A DNA stretch of 64,000 nt from Cristatella mucedo (taxonomy: Eukaryota; Bryozoa; Phylactolaemata; Cristatellidae). Shown piece by piece: positions 36,071 through 59,549 of this stretch. The position numbers were made by a program, and so were the translations under genes. Numbering within the stretch: the first letter of the stretch is position 1; the number at the start of each line of letters is the position of its first letter. The notes under the pieces are model-generated. The model was given only the letters and a program-made list of their open reading frames with translations, searched no databases and was not told the origin of the DNA. The stretch lies in contig WPIO01000027.1 of the NCBI GenBank assembly GCA_009760855.2, positions 56,001-120,000 of the forward strand. Reading direction: 5' to 3'.

Positions 36071-36245
36071 ACTATTTTAATGTATAGCAAAGTGTATCTT
36101 AAATACAGGCCAGCGGTAAGCAGGCGGTAATAGGCAGAGAATTCATCTGGCAAATAAATGCATGACGGTTTCAGTAAGTCCTGCCCATTGTCGGCGTGGG
36201 GTTTTTGTGCAAATACACTTGCTGCGAACAGGGATTGAAAAAAGT

Positions 36246-36395
36246 TGGCTAATTAACAGCCTCATTTAGACAGCGCGGCAGAAGAGACTTAAAGACTGTC
36301 ACCACCACTTGCAGCTGAAAATAAGGAGTTGCCTGCATCAGGGCTTCAAACCTCAATGTCGAGGTCAAGTCAAGTCCAAGCGCCTAAGACCGCTT
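36246..36395 (-). mobile_element. SINE A copy, diverged
   Basis: The complement of the SINE A end (TGGCTAATTAACAGCCTCAT) is followed by the ACTTGCAGCTG and GGGCTTCAAACC blocks. Confidence 0.6.
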
Positions 36396-36699
36396 CGTGT
36401 GCTCTTACACCAACTGCTTGATCAGCGACGTAGCTGAGCGAATGCTACAAAACTATTGGCCAAGCACAAAACTTAAAAGTTGCTGCTTGGCCGATGTGCC
36501 GGAAGTCGTTACATCATAAGATTATGACGATCCTGTAATTCGCATCCCATGAATGGCTTTCACACTAGGATCAAGAGTAAAGTGAAAAAGGCCAGCAAGT
36601 CGTCATGCACGAGCGTACGAGCTATCAACATTGCCCGCGTGTATACCCGTCTGTAGCTCCACAAGGCCACAGTGACGAAGTGGCAGCAACCAAGGTCAA

Positions 36700-37105
36700 G
36701 GCTTGAAAGTTTTCCCGTATCGCACTCGGAGCCTAAGCGGCTTTCGGTACGCATGCGGTAGTCAACAGACTGCATCTCACGGAACAAGGAGAAAGTGAGA
36801 AAGATAGCTGAGTTACGAGGGCAGTCGAAGAAGCGAGTATGGGAATGGAAGGCCCAGCTCAAGACGGCTGGGCAGGACGTGTCACCGTCGGCAGCAGGAG
36901 AATAGAAGTCGTTGCAGATGACTTGTGGAAGTGAGTTCCACTGTCTAGGACCTACCTGCAGAGCAAAAGCTTCGGCTGCCAACGGTTTTTAAGCGAGGAG
37001 TTGAGCTGATAATTAATTTTCCGTGGAGGAGGATCGGACGGCATGAGGAGGAGGCTGAAACTAGTACCGCAGTTCAGCTAGGTGCGATGGAGCTAAGCCA
37101 CGCCT
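36700..37105 (-). mobile_element. LINE family 2, 3' part
   Basis: The minus-strand frame encodes EAFALQVGPRQWNSLPQVI, then FLTFSLFREMQS and YRMRTESRLGSE, matching 1610-1860. Upstream sequence to about 37105 matches the region near 42600-42715. Confidence 0.8.
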
Positions 37106-37540
37106 CCTCCGAAATAAGTCGACGTCCCAGCAAAAAATTGTCCGGATGTACCTATTTAACGCGACGACAGCGTTGATTGAAGTCTGGCTTAATGGCATCT
37201 ATTTATCACATTTCCGAACCTTACATCGAAATTTAAGTTATAGATTATGACGTGTACGGTCCTCAATCGTCATAATTTAAGGAAACGCAAATCGTAGCAG
37301 TCGTAATCTAGGTCCTATTAATATGGGTTCGCGTTCAAAGTACAAGTAAGGCAAGTTATTCATCGGTGAGTACAGCGTAGCCTAGCGTAGCGTAGTACAG
37401 CTATTTCTGTTGGTAACTTCGCTGAACCTCCAAGACTACTAAGTGCACGATAGCTAGTAATTCAACCAAGCCGAAAAAACTCAGGGGCGTGTGCAGAAAC
37501 GTTTTCTCGAGTGTTCGCTCAAAGCTTTAGCGGCTTTCGG
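37106..37540. other. No recognised gene or repeat
   Basis: Nothing assignable. Confidence 0.4.
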
Positions 37541-37544
37541 TGTA

Positions 37545-38225
37545 TTTACTGCTTGCTGGTCTACCGATCTGTGCACCCAGGCGCTTACAGCTGGTGCAAA
37601 ACTGTGCACCCAGGCTTGTCTGTCGTGAGCGTCGCAGTTGCCACATCATACCACTTCTCGCCGACCTCCCAGTCAAGCAACTCACGGACTTAAAGGTTTT
37701 GTCATTCTTTTTTTTGTCGCACTATTAGTTCTCTTCATTCTTTGGCTCCAGCCTACCTCTCGTATCTACTCCCCCACCAGGCTAAGCATCGTATTACCCG
37801 CTTTTCGGAATGTAACTGTTTACCCGAACCTTGTACAAATCTCAAATCCTTTGGAGACCGTGCTTCTAGTTCGAATGCTCCCAAAGCGTGGAACTCACTC
37901 CCGACTTGCTTCACGACATCTTGTGACTTGTCCTCATTCAAAAAGAAACGAAGAACGCAGATATTTATCACGGCATTAATGGGTCCGTGTGATTCGTCCT
38001 TTATGTGCTTATACGTGCCGGCACTGTGCATGCTGCTATCAACGAAACTTACATGCTGACCCTGTGCATGTCACCTCTAACCCTGTTATGCTTATTTATT
38101 GAGCATACTACCGCTAACCATTCGATCGTGCTTCCTTTACGGCAAATGTAAAGCGCCTAGAAAGAGATTGAGTTCTCCGGTGTCCCTATAACAAATGTAT
38201 TATTAGAATTATTATTATATTATTT
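37545..38225 (+). mobile_element. L2-like LINE family 1, 5' truncated and frameshifted
   Basis: LLAGLPICAPRRLQLVQNC and RSCHIIPLL, then a shortened HWLPV region, then (in another frame) LAPAYLSYLLPHQAKHRITR, GDRASSSNAPKAWNSLP and SSFKKKRRTQIF. The 3' UTR ends in the shared tail (38148-38185) and (ATT)n. Confidence 0.9.
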
Positions 38226-38275
38226 AAAACTTTGGTGACCATTAACGTAATCGTCATATGAGCTTACCCTTAAAG

Positions 38276-38418
38276 TAAAATCCTCATTTATTGAGGCACG
38301 ACGGCTTTTAAGACGTGTTGCGCCCGGTAATAAAGCATTTCGCTCAGTAGAGGACTCGAACCCTTGACCCTGGCCGTGAAGTGCCAGCCCCTAAGCTGGG
38401 CTAAACCCCGACCGCGCC
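38276..38418 (-). mobile_element. SINE A-like copy, diverged
   Basis: On the minus strand: GTCGGGGTTTAGCCCAGCTT, CAAGGGTTCGAGTCCTC (good box B) and TGCTTTATTACCGGGCG. Confidence 0.6.
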
Positions 38419-38451
38419 AACACTTCTCCATCTTTAATATGCATGATATAA

Positions 38452-39075
38452 ATGCGCCTGAACTTCGCCGGCTCAGCTGTCAAGCATCGAATTGATTTAT
38501 TTCCTCAGTTTGGGATCCTCAGTTTGGCTTGGCAGGTCGCTTCGCTCGCCGTTACCAGCCTATCCTATCCCAGGCTCCTTGCTCCTTCTCCACTCTCACA
38601 CACTCTCTGCTACCTACCGCTCGACAGCATCTAGTCATCTCAAAATCGATATCGTTTGGCGCGATCGAGCAGAAGGCTCGATTGCGCCGAAAGTCGGGAA
38701 CTCGCCTTCGGCTGCCTCACTGCCTGCAATGACGTTGGGCATTTTTATCGAGTCCCAGCTTCAGCGCATCGGTTCCGGTCAGCTCTCCCTCCTATCCAGT
38801 GAACTTATCTAGCTTTTTTTATTCTGATGCGCTTAGCGGGCGTACCTGTCTGTGCATGACTCAGCGAACGTTGCTAGCCAGAGATGGCCATGTGTGTCTC
38901 TGCGTTTGCTTTAGCATGCTAGCCCTGCCCGGCACGATACTCGTAAGCTTTTGCGTGCTTGATACAATCCATGTCACTAACCATTGGGTACCGAGTTGCG
39001 CGAAACGAGCTATAAAGCGTCTGGAGAGAGATCCTAGCACTCTTCTTAGGGTGCCAGACGAATGACCTATTACCA
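38452..39075 (+). mobile_element. L2-like LINE family 3, decayed 3' part
   Basis: VKHRIDL, LSLAWQVAS and LPAYPIPGSLL recall the LHWLPV-to-YLSDLL region. CATGTCACTAACCATTGGG and the tail AAAGCGTCTGGAGAGAGAT match the end of the 33593 element. Confidence 0.65.
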
Positions 39076-40067
39076 TAATCAGTTTCATAATTACGAGGAC
39101 AGTAAGTCCACTGAAGCCCTCCGGACGACACTTTGAAGGAGCCGACTGGACAACGGACGTACGCTGGCTTTCGCATGGGACGAATGATGATTTATGTACG
39201 TATTAGCCGTCTCTTAACCGCAAAATTCGCGAGGACTAGATGAGGGCGGCCATGTAAATAGAACGAAATCTCTCTCAGACGGAGCCAGACCTTGCCAGAG
39301 GCATTCTATCGCAGGAGGCGCACGAGCTTCGCCGCTTGCAATAGTTGCACCCCCTCATCTTCTTCGAGAGTCGCACTGGCCAATTGGTCCCTGTTCGCTT
39401 TGGCCCGCCAGCTTGGTTGGGTGTTTGCCTGCAGTGTCCTTTCTACGAGTCGAGCCTTGCGCGGCTTTCGGCCCACGCACGATGACCATCAGCCCTCCTT
39501 CCCCCCCCCCCGCGAAACAAAGCAAAAAAGTGGCAAGCTTAGCAGAGCTAAAGAAACGGCCAAGCCAGTGAGTAGACCGCCGGCAGCAAAGGAAAAAGCA
39601 GGAAAGTGGAAAGTGGAAAAGGAAAAGGAAAAAAGAAAAGAAAAAGGAAAGGAAGTGGAAAAGCAGCCCAGTTGGCGGTAGCAGAAGGGATAGCGCCGCT
39701 AGCTTAGCTGTGTAAGAACTATGTCGGCGAGCTCGCAGCGTACGACAGAGCAGAGCGGCAGACTTCGCCGCGAAGCAGGAAATTCGGCGCTAGAAAGAGA
39801 AGTAGGGACGGCTAGCTAGCTTACTGAATCTCGCTTCTCGGAGGACCTTTAGAAGAGACCGACGTTACCCGTAGTAGTAGTTTTCGGCAAAGATTGCACG
39901 AGCTAGCTAGCTAGTCTGTGGATCCGGTGGATACGCGAGCACGTGGGCAGATTTCGCTAGAGGGACCAGCGAGCAGAAACCTGCGCCTCTGCTGAGCACC
40001 GATCAGCTTAGTAATGCCCCGCCCCCGTCCCCCCCCCGCCCGCCCGCGGCCTAGGGTGGAGAGGCTT

Positions 40068-40070
<3 letters not shown>
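39076..40070. other. No recognised gene; polypurine tract
   Basis: A purine-rich run (GGAAAAGGAAAAAAGAAAAG and similar) lies at about 39588-39665. CpG rises toward the NLK first exon. A noncoding upstream exon could lie here but cannot be shown. Confidence 0.4.
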
Positions 40071-40072
<2 letters not shown>

Positions 40073-40128
<56 letters not shown>

Positions 40129-40170
40129 ACTACTACTACTACTACTAATAATAATAATAATAATAATACA
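40073..40170. repeat. Compound (CTG)n(CTA)n(ATA)n trinucleotide repeat
   Basis: About 17 CTG units are flanked by CTA units and run into the AAT-type tail of a LINE 3' end. It lies 1.1-1.2 kb upstream of the NLK start codon. Confidence 0.95.
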
Positions 40171-40240
40171 CTCGACAGAGCGCACTCAGAGAGCGCAATC
40201 TCTTTCTAGGCGCTTTACATTTGCTGCAAAGGAACTTTGT
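40146..40240 (-). mobile_element. L2-like LINE 3' tail
   Basis: (ATA)n, then the complement tail (CAGAGCGCACTCAGAGAGCG, CTCTTTCTAGGCGCTTTAC) and ATTTGCTGCAAAGG. Confidence 0.85.
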
Positions 40241-40490
40241 CAGCTCTGCGCAAAGCTGGGCATTTCTTCGGAAACCTTGGCCTCGGCCTGAAGCTCGCCG
40301 ACGAGGCCGCCTGCAGCCGCTGCGGTCGACTGACATTTACCGCTCCGGTGCCCACGGCAGGCTATTTTAGTGGGAGCCAGAGATGCTGGCTGATCGGCGT
40401 GGCCGCAGCGACTCTGCAGCCACTCGCTGAGCCCGCGCCCGCCCAGCGGCTTGCTAGCGCCGAACGTAGACCTAGGGGGGAAAACGCGTC

Positions 40491-40526
40491 GGTTGGTCGG
40501 TCGGTCGGTCGGTCGGTCGGTCGGTC
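40491..40526. repeat. (GGTC)n microsatellite
   Basis: About eight tetranucleotide units within the CpG-dense block. Confidence 0.92.
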
Positions 40527-40992
40527 CACCTTCGTTACTGGATGGAGTCTGACCGATTGATTACGGGCGCGGTCCAGACGGCTCCGCGAGGCGGCTGCCG
40601 CCGGTCGGTCGACGCGCCGCGCTCACATATGAGTGGCACCGTCAGTTAGTAAGTTTTTTGTTAAATGCGCCTTGTACAAGTCTAGTTCTAACAAGTCTGA
40701 GCTTAGTAGGAGGTAAAAAAGTCGACATGCGCTAGCAGCCTTAGGCCACGAGCGCCAACAACCGCGCGGGCCAAGAACCACCGCCCCAGTCACTCTAGGC
40801 CGCCATTCGCCAGAAAGTAATGAGGTCCGAACCAGCCAAGGATCAGCAAGCAGACAGGCTGCGCCTAACGACATCCGCCCTCCCGCCCACTCTCCCTCCC
40901 TCCCTCCGAGGAGCAGGCAGTCAGGCCCAGCCGCCGCAACCGGATTGCAGGCAAAACAGCTGGTGGAGGGGGCGGGATTTGCGAATGCGCGT

Positions 40993-40998
40993 CACGTG
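40993..40998. promoter_or_regulatory. E-box CACGTG
   Basis: Core E-box in the context GCGTCACGTGCC, 315 bp upstream of the NLK start codon. Binding by a bHLH-type factor is inferred. Confidence 0.4.
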
Positions 40999-41023
40999 CC
41001 CGAGGCTTTGTGGGTAAGCGCTT

Positions 41024-41035
41024 GGTCACGTGACC
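41024..41035. promoter_or_regulatory. Palindromic E-box GGTCACGTGACC
   Basis: A perfect 12-bp palindrome containing GTCACGTGAC, the form preferred by the MITF/TFE/USF class. It lies 278 bp before the start codon and 26 bp after the first E-box. Confidence 0.45.
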
Positions 41036-41312
41036 CCTTTGTGCCCCGTCTGCCGGTAGCCGCTTGCGCGCGGGTTTGGGGCGCGTCCCTCGTTGGCCGT
41101 GCGCCGTCTCCAGTCAGCGTAGCGCGCGTCTCGCCACACGGCTACGCGGAGTCGGCCGAGTCGCCGTCGACTAACGCCTGCCGGACCGCAGACCCGCGCT
41201 CAGAGCTACGTCAGCGATGCTCGTCGCCGTCAGAAGTGGGACCGCAGCAGCAGCAGAAGCAGCAGCAGCAGTCCCGCCGGTCGCTCACGCTTTGTCCTAG
41301 GCGGACACCGCT

Positions 41313-53485
<12,173 letters not shown>

Positions 53486-53895
53486 CGGCGACAATGGCAG
53501 CGATGTCAGCTGGGAGCCGCGGTGGCTAGCTCGAGTCGGCGGTTGCTAGCTCGAGTCGGTAGTGGGGCATTTCCCACCTGGGCTGAGCACACAACTCGTC
53601 TTAGTACTCTGCCCACTTCTGCCGATCGACATCGAACTGCTGCTGGATATTGCCTTTGACAAACGAGACCAATCGCTCGTCTGCTGAGACGGCGCAACTA
53701 CGTTTATGCAAGTTTTGCCATTGGTTGACAAGAGCCATAGGTTTTTATAGGGGGCACCTAGAAATATCGTTTGTGTTGTTACTTGCGCCTCGACTCATTG
53801 TGCAGGCCCCGACGACGTCGCTCGACGTTCCTTAGTCCGGATCTGCTGCCCAAGACGTCAGCCTGCCGGAGGTGCTTCGTTACATGTACGTTTGC

Positions 53896-53901
53896 AATAA
53901 A
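53896..53901 (+). terminator. Polyadenylation signal AATAAA, NLK 3' UTR end
   Basis: First AATAAA after the stop, in the context TTTGCAATAAATCATTG, with T/G-rich sequence downstream. This implies a 3' UTR of about 430 nt. The UTR holds a short direct repeat (GCTAGCTCGAGTCGG at about 53525 and 53546). Confidence 0.7.
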
Positions 53902-53909
53902 TCATTGCT

Positions 53910-55220
53910 TGTTACATATGAGCCGCTGTTGAGTTCTCACTATGAGCCCCCATTGGAGAGATTAACAAGCATGCACTAGCTGCAGATGGATCATCGGAAA
54001 TAAGCACTTTACCCTAATGGCCACGGCTGCACAGCAGCCGTGCGGGCCTGTTCGTTAGGTGAAAATGCAGTATTCCTCAATTTTCGTTCTCATTGAAGTC
54101 CGATGAAGACTTATGAAAGAGCCTATACTTGTAGAGTTAATTGATTTTGAAGCTGGGTACAAGAGTAGAAGCAGCTTAAGTTGAGCCGTTCTGCACCAAA
54201 TTGGAAGCTGTCTTTGTGTCCTTGTAATATCTACAGATTACTGCTGCTGGAGTGTGCTCCCAATTTTCTTAATGCGTACGTCAGTACTGACGTGCATCAG
54301 ACATTACACAGATTGCATTAAGAGAACAAAAGCTGGCATGCAATGCGAAATGCTGTAGGCAGTTATCTGTGATTGAAAATTACCAAGCACGTTCGATCGG
54401 CTTGCCTGTCGATACATGGGCTACTGGATTGTGACCATTAGGGCAATGGATGACAATCTGGCTACCATGGACCGCTAATTCAGAGCTGTATTGACAGATT
54501 AAGTCGTCGACAAGTAAAGTATTATTAACATTTTATCATTCGGTTCTGCGTTTAAACTTCTAGCTAGCAGGACTAAATTGACGATAGCATTTTCATGGCG
54601 GTTCATACGAGAAAGGGCTTGACTGTGCAGCCAATGGTGATTATAGAAGAGCCAATGCGTATACAATCTGAAGGCAAACAAAAAATGAAGGGATGCCGAT
54701 TATAAAACTGAACCTGTAAGCTAGGGGCAATATACGACATACTGCATACTGTTTTCACTATCCCTTTCCACATTTTTTTTCAATCGTCGAACTCCTTATC
54801 CGGCCTCTAGCAAGGCTGTGGCCGTTGGGCTTTGGGCATTTTTTATTCGTTCGAGACGACCGATGATTGAATATTAGTAGTTTCTGGACCCTGTAGTCCC
54901 GATTCAAACTCGACTTGCCGCAGCATTTTTCGTTGATAAATTGACACTGCTGCTTTATCAGGCCGATTAACTCTGGGGAGAGATCAAGGCTCGGCCTTTT
55001 TTCCACTCTGCCGTCAGCAGGGCCTAAAAAGAAAGACGTCTTTGAGTCTTGTTTGTCTTGTCTCTCTTGCCAGTGAGTTAGATAATCACGTAACTTGCGG
55101 TTCACCACATCCTAAGCAACAGCTGTACGAGTTCCAAAAAACCAATCCCGAGAAATCTCCCGTTCGGGAGCCACCGGACTTGATTTATCGAATGGATTTA
55201 ACAAAGTTAATAAAAAAATG
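53910..55220. other. No recognised gene or repeat
   Basis: A minus-strand 116-codon frame (54758-55108) is rich in charged residues but has no recognisable domain. I see nothing else. Confidence 0.4.
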
Positions 55221-55225
55221 CAAAT

Positions 55226-55393
55226 ACTAGCTGATTTAACAGCCTCTTTTGTCGAGCGACAGAATAGCCTTTACGGATTCACCGACACCTGCAATAGCGA
55301 TAAAGGATCGCCCGCCGCAGGATTCGAACCCACGACATCGTGAGCTAGGTTGTGAAAAGCAATCGCCTTACCTAGTGTGCCATCACGGCTGAC
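55226..55393 (-). mobile_element. SINE A copy, near complete
   Basis: On the minus strand: GTCAGCCGTGATGGCACAC, TAGGTAAGGCGATTGCTTTT, TCGTGGGTTCGAATCCTGC (perfect box B), GGCGATCCTTTATCGCTATT, and the end AAAGAGGCTGTTAAATCAGC. Among the least decayed copies. Confidence 0.9.
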
Positions 55394-55485
55394 CGAGTAC
55401 TTCACAGTCGCCGAAGAATATTTTGTCCACTTACGATCAAGACAAGGCTGCTACCCATCTACCTCGTAGCGTCATATAAACGATT

Positions 55486-57028
55486 AATAATAATAATAAT
55501 AATAATGCACTTGATAAAGTGCCCTCAGAGAACTTAATCTCTTTCTAGGCGCTTTACATTTGCTGCAAAGTGAAATGCAATTGAATGGTAAGTAAAATCA
55601 TGCTTGAAAAACAAACAAATTTAATAATATGGTTAGGCGTGACATGCACAGGGTCAGCATGCAAATGTGGTTAGTGGCAGCATGCACAATGTCAGCACGC
55701 ATAAGCACATCAAGGACGAATCACAGGGACCCACTAAATGCTGTCCTAAATAGGTGTTTTAAAGTTCCTTTTAAATGTGGTCAGGTCAGGGGATGTTCTG
55801 ACGCAGGTCGGGAGGGAGTTCCAGGCTTTGGGAGCATACGAACTAAATGCACGGTCTCCAAAGGATTTAAGATTTGTACGAGGTATTTGTAGACTGTTGG
55901 ATTCTGAAAAGCGGGTGGTACGATGCTTGGCCTGATGCGGTAGTATATCTGATAGATAGGCTGGAGCGATAGAATGAAGGGACCTAAAAGTGAGCGACAA
56001 AACCTTGAAGTCAATCCGTTGCTTGACTGGTAGCCAGTGCAGGTCGGTGAGAAGTGGAGTAATGTGGCAACTGCGACGCTCACGACAGACAAGCCTAGCT
56101 GCAGAGTTTTGCACCAGCTGCAATCGCCTGATCGCACATGCTGGTAGGCCAGTAAGCAGTGAGTTGCAGAAGTCGAGACGGGATGTCACGAATGCATGGA
56201 CCAACTTGGACGTGGTATCCTTATCTAAACAAGCCCGAATTTTAGCAATGTTATGAAGCTGAAAATAGGCAGATTTGACTGTGGAGCTGATATGGTCGTC
56301 TAACGAGAGGTTGCTTTGGAATATGACACCTAGATTTCGAGCCGATTCAACTGGAGATATGCTGGCAGAGCCAATTTTGAGAGTCAGCCTTTCCAATCTC
56401 TGAATCACACTGGGTTTGCCCATAACTAGTAAGTTAGTTTTATCATCGTTTAGTTTTAGAAAATTTGCTACCATCCACGTGTGGATGTCATCAATGCATG
56501 CAGCAAGTGAGTTGAGAAAATTTGATGTGCTCGAAAGCTGGGAGGGATCAAAGCAAAGGTACAACTGAGTGTCATCCGCATAGAAGTGAAAGCCTAGATT
56601 GTGCTTGGCAATCACATCGGCAAAAGGGAGAGTATAAACCGTGAAAAGAACCGGACCTAGCACGGAGCCCTGAGGTACTCCATATTTCAGAGGTACTTCA
56701 GATGATCTTTGTCCATTCACGTCAATACTCTGGAGTCTCCCACTGAGATAGGACCTGAACCACTGCAGAGCAGTGCCAGTGATGCCCAGGCGAGATGAGA
56801 GGCGCTCTAGAAGAACTTTGTGATCGATGGTATCAAAGCTGCCGAGAGATCGAGCTAAACAAGCAGAGACACTTTACCCATGTCTGCATTCCTAACTTGG
56901 TCGTTGTATACCCTAAGCAATGCTGATACTGTGGAGTGATTAGCTCTAAAGCCAGACTGGAACTTACTGGCAAGGTGTGAAATTTTGATATATGAGTTCA
57001 GCTGGTCTGCCACGACCCGTTCCACGTT
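55486..57028 (-). mobile_element. L2-like LINE family 1, best copy, 5' truncated
   Basis: About 1.5 kb. An intact 324-codon minus-strand frame (55746-56720) carries VPLKYGVPQGSVLGPVLF, the catalytic FYADDTQLY, VANFLKLNDDKTNLLVMG, RLDFCNSLLTGLP, LQLVQNSAARLVCRERR, LHWLPVKQRIDF, YLSDILPHQAKHRTTRF and GDRAFSSYAPKAWNSLP. Upstream, one missing base in the [12 protein letters not shown] block (near 56840) breaks the frame. The 5' end stops near KTLERVVADQLNSY. The 3' UTR, shared tail and (AAT)n end lie at 55486-55740. It belongs to the L2/CR1 group of non-LTR elements and could not move itself. Confidence 0.95.
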
Positions 57029-57029
57029 A

Positions 57030-59100
57030 GCAGGCATTACTTGCCCGATTACTTGCATATTACGCTAGCACGGTCGTCGAGATGTAGCTGGCGAACCAGC
57101 AGCAAAACTTAGGATTTCAGGTTGGTGCCACCAAAGGGTTGCTCATATCCTACGCATTTAAGGTAGCAAATAGACATCGAACAGCACGTTCGAGCCGGCA
57201 AAATGACTCAACTCATGCCATGCGACGTGCAACTAATTCTAGTTAGTACCTGTACTGTTTCTGACTCGCCTGGCGTGAACGCACATTTATACCAACTAGC
57301 GAGCCTAGCGACAGAATGGGGCATCCAGTTGCCTGCTAACGTGGTTAAAGCCAACTTCAAGTAGTCGCTTCCGGACGTTTGCGGTCGAATCTCGGGACTC
57401 AAGGGCACGCCGTACGTCGTGCGCTAACTCGGGCACTTGCGGTTTCTGGCAGGAGGGTAGTTGGCAGCCTCTCGAAGGCTCGACCTTGGTCAAGCACCGA
57501 CCGGCTCGGTGCCAATTCAAGGCCGATACTTCGACTGAGTCCCCGCAAGACCACTGAAACGCAAATTGAGTACCGAGCTCGCATTTGTAAGCGTCATCGC
57601 CTGCGACTTCGATGCCACTGAAATATCTACGGCACGACCATGGAAATTTCATATTCTCATTCAATAACGTAACGGCAATATTGGAAACTCGTTACGCGCC
57701 AAATGCCGGCCCTAAGACTTTGAAAATAAATAAATTGTCTTGGTAAGTAAATGGTGAATTGAGTAGGAAAAATCTAGATAGCGACAGAATGGATCCTACA
57801 CCGCTATGTACTTGCCCAAGACCCATCTATAACTCCACACATACATAACTCGACTCATCGTTGCTTCCAGAACTTGACTGAGGCAGCGAAATTACCTCGC
57901 TTCTGTTACAACGCCTTGTTTCAGGAAATGGTCTTACGGCTAACGATCGTAAGTGACAGATTCTCCCATCGGAATAGCGGATAGCTAAACAGGAAGCGTA
58001 CCTCGATAGAGACCCAAAATAGAGTGGAGACAGTGCAAGAAAGAGACCCAGTGGCCACTTAGTTGCTGAGCGGTTCACGGAGCCGCACACTTAGTGCAAA
58101 TAACGCCCTAGTCAGGCGTGCTTGATTGGTTTTCCATGCAAAAACCCGGCATTCGTTACATCTCTTAGCCAGCTACGTACTCCGACTAGCCATTCTCCAG
58201 CTTATAGGGCGGCTAGGCACCACTAGGCACGCCTCTTCCCCCCCCCCCCCGAGGACCCAAAGGCACCATATTGGACACCTGATTTAGAGGCCAATTGCAA
58301 TAACAGGGGAACTGATTGCATGCCACAGTTGCACATTTACTGGCTGAAAGCTGTCAGAGTGAGCTTTAGTATCTTTAATTTAAACCAAAAAAGGTTTTGC
58401 CTGTCCACAGTCTCAAATTTTGTAGGATTGGTGCCTTAGCTTAGCACAGCGTTTCGACGGCGACGGCAGGATTCGACAGCAGCACCTTAAAAGATGCAAT
58501 GCAACAGTTGTAATAATGTAGAAAGAATATCCGCTACCGGGAGGCTGACATTGGCCAGCTTCCCTGCTGGCTAGAATGTCGAGGTTAAGGTCGATGTAAG
58601 AAGCGCTTGCCAGTCCGCGATGCTTTAGCGAGATACAATGTGGAAGCAATTATGGTACACTTAAGATCCTACCGATTGCACTAAATTGGAGCGTGGTTAC
58701 GGCTTAGGGCTTCTAACTTAGGCGCTGGGGACCGCAAATATGTCCACCCCACTCTTTATTTCACATTACTCTTTGCCGCTTGACCCTACCGACTCCTGAT
58801 GGCAGTTGGGTGCAAAGCCGGCGTCGGGTCAGCCGTATTTACGCGGTTCGCACGCACGCGAGGGTAAAGATTAGCTTTTACACCGGCTCAGTAGTTTTGG
58901 TGCTTCGAGCTAAGCAATGCCTCTTACGCATCTACAATATTGCTCATTCAAAACGTACCGCTAACTCTAGGTCGAGTTGTGCGTCTACGACTCCGTCACT
59001 AGCCCGAAAGTCTGGTGAACGCCGTCCCAGTGGTTTAAATCTTTAAATCCCGCTTAAGCCGGAAAGCTTCTGCGGATTGGGAATACTCCGATTAGTAAAT
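57030..59100. other. No recognised gene or repeat
   Basis: Moderate CpG content around 57370-57560 and a C homopolymer around 58240. The frames of about 90-120 codons on both strands lack recognisable motifs. Confidence 0.4.
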
Positions 59101-59106
59101 GTATAT

Positions 59107-59108
<2 letters not shown>

Positions 59109-59176
<68 letters not shown>

Positions 59177-59273
59177 GCACGCACACACACACGCACGCAC
59201 GCCCACGAACGCACACACGTGCGAACGCATGCACGCATGCACACATGCATGCAAGCACACACACACACACACA

Positions 59274-59307
<34 letters not shown>
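59109..59307. repeat. (CA)n microsatellite, about 200 bp
   Basis: Long CA run with CACG, CATG and GCAC interruptions in the middle. It ends in (TA)n just before a LINE 3' end. Confidence 0.96.
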
Positions 59308-59311
<4 letters not shown>

Positions 59312-59334
59312 CTAGCTTATCTTAATAGTTTCTG

Positions 59335-59545
59335 CAAAATGCATGCTGCCACTAACCACATTTGCATGCTGACCCTGTGCATGTCACCCCTAACCATATT
59401 GTTCATTTTGTTTGTTTTTCAAGCATGATTTTACTTACTATTCTATTGCGTATCCCTTTGCAGCAAATGTAAAGCGCCTAGAAAGAGATTAAGTTCTCTG
59501 AGGGCGCTTTATCAAGTGCAATATTATTATAATTATTATTATTAA
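59335..59545 (+). mobile_element. L2-like LINE family 1, 3' UTR only
   Basis: GCATGCTGCCACTAACCACA, TGACCCTGTGCATGTCACCC, TTTTTCAAGCATGATTTTAC, CAGCAAATGTAAAGCGCCTA, then GAGATTAAGTTCTCTGAGGG and an (ATT)n end. Close to the 55486 copy. Confidence 0.93.
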
Positions 59546-59549
59546 AATA

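Noticed and set aside
54758..55108. 116-codon minus-strand frame with ordinary amino-acid composition
   Set aside because: No recognisable domain, no splice or expression evidence, and frames of this length occur by chance here. A homology search would decide it.
57305..57664. 119-codon minus-strand frame at 57.3-57.7 kb
   Set aside because: Overlaps other frames on both strands in moderately CpG-rich DNA; no motif.
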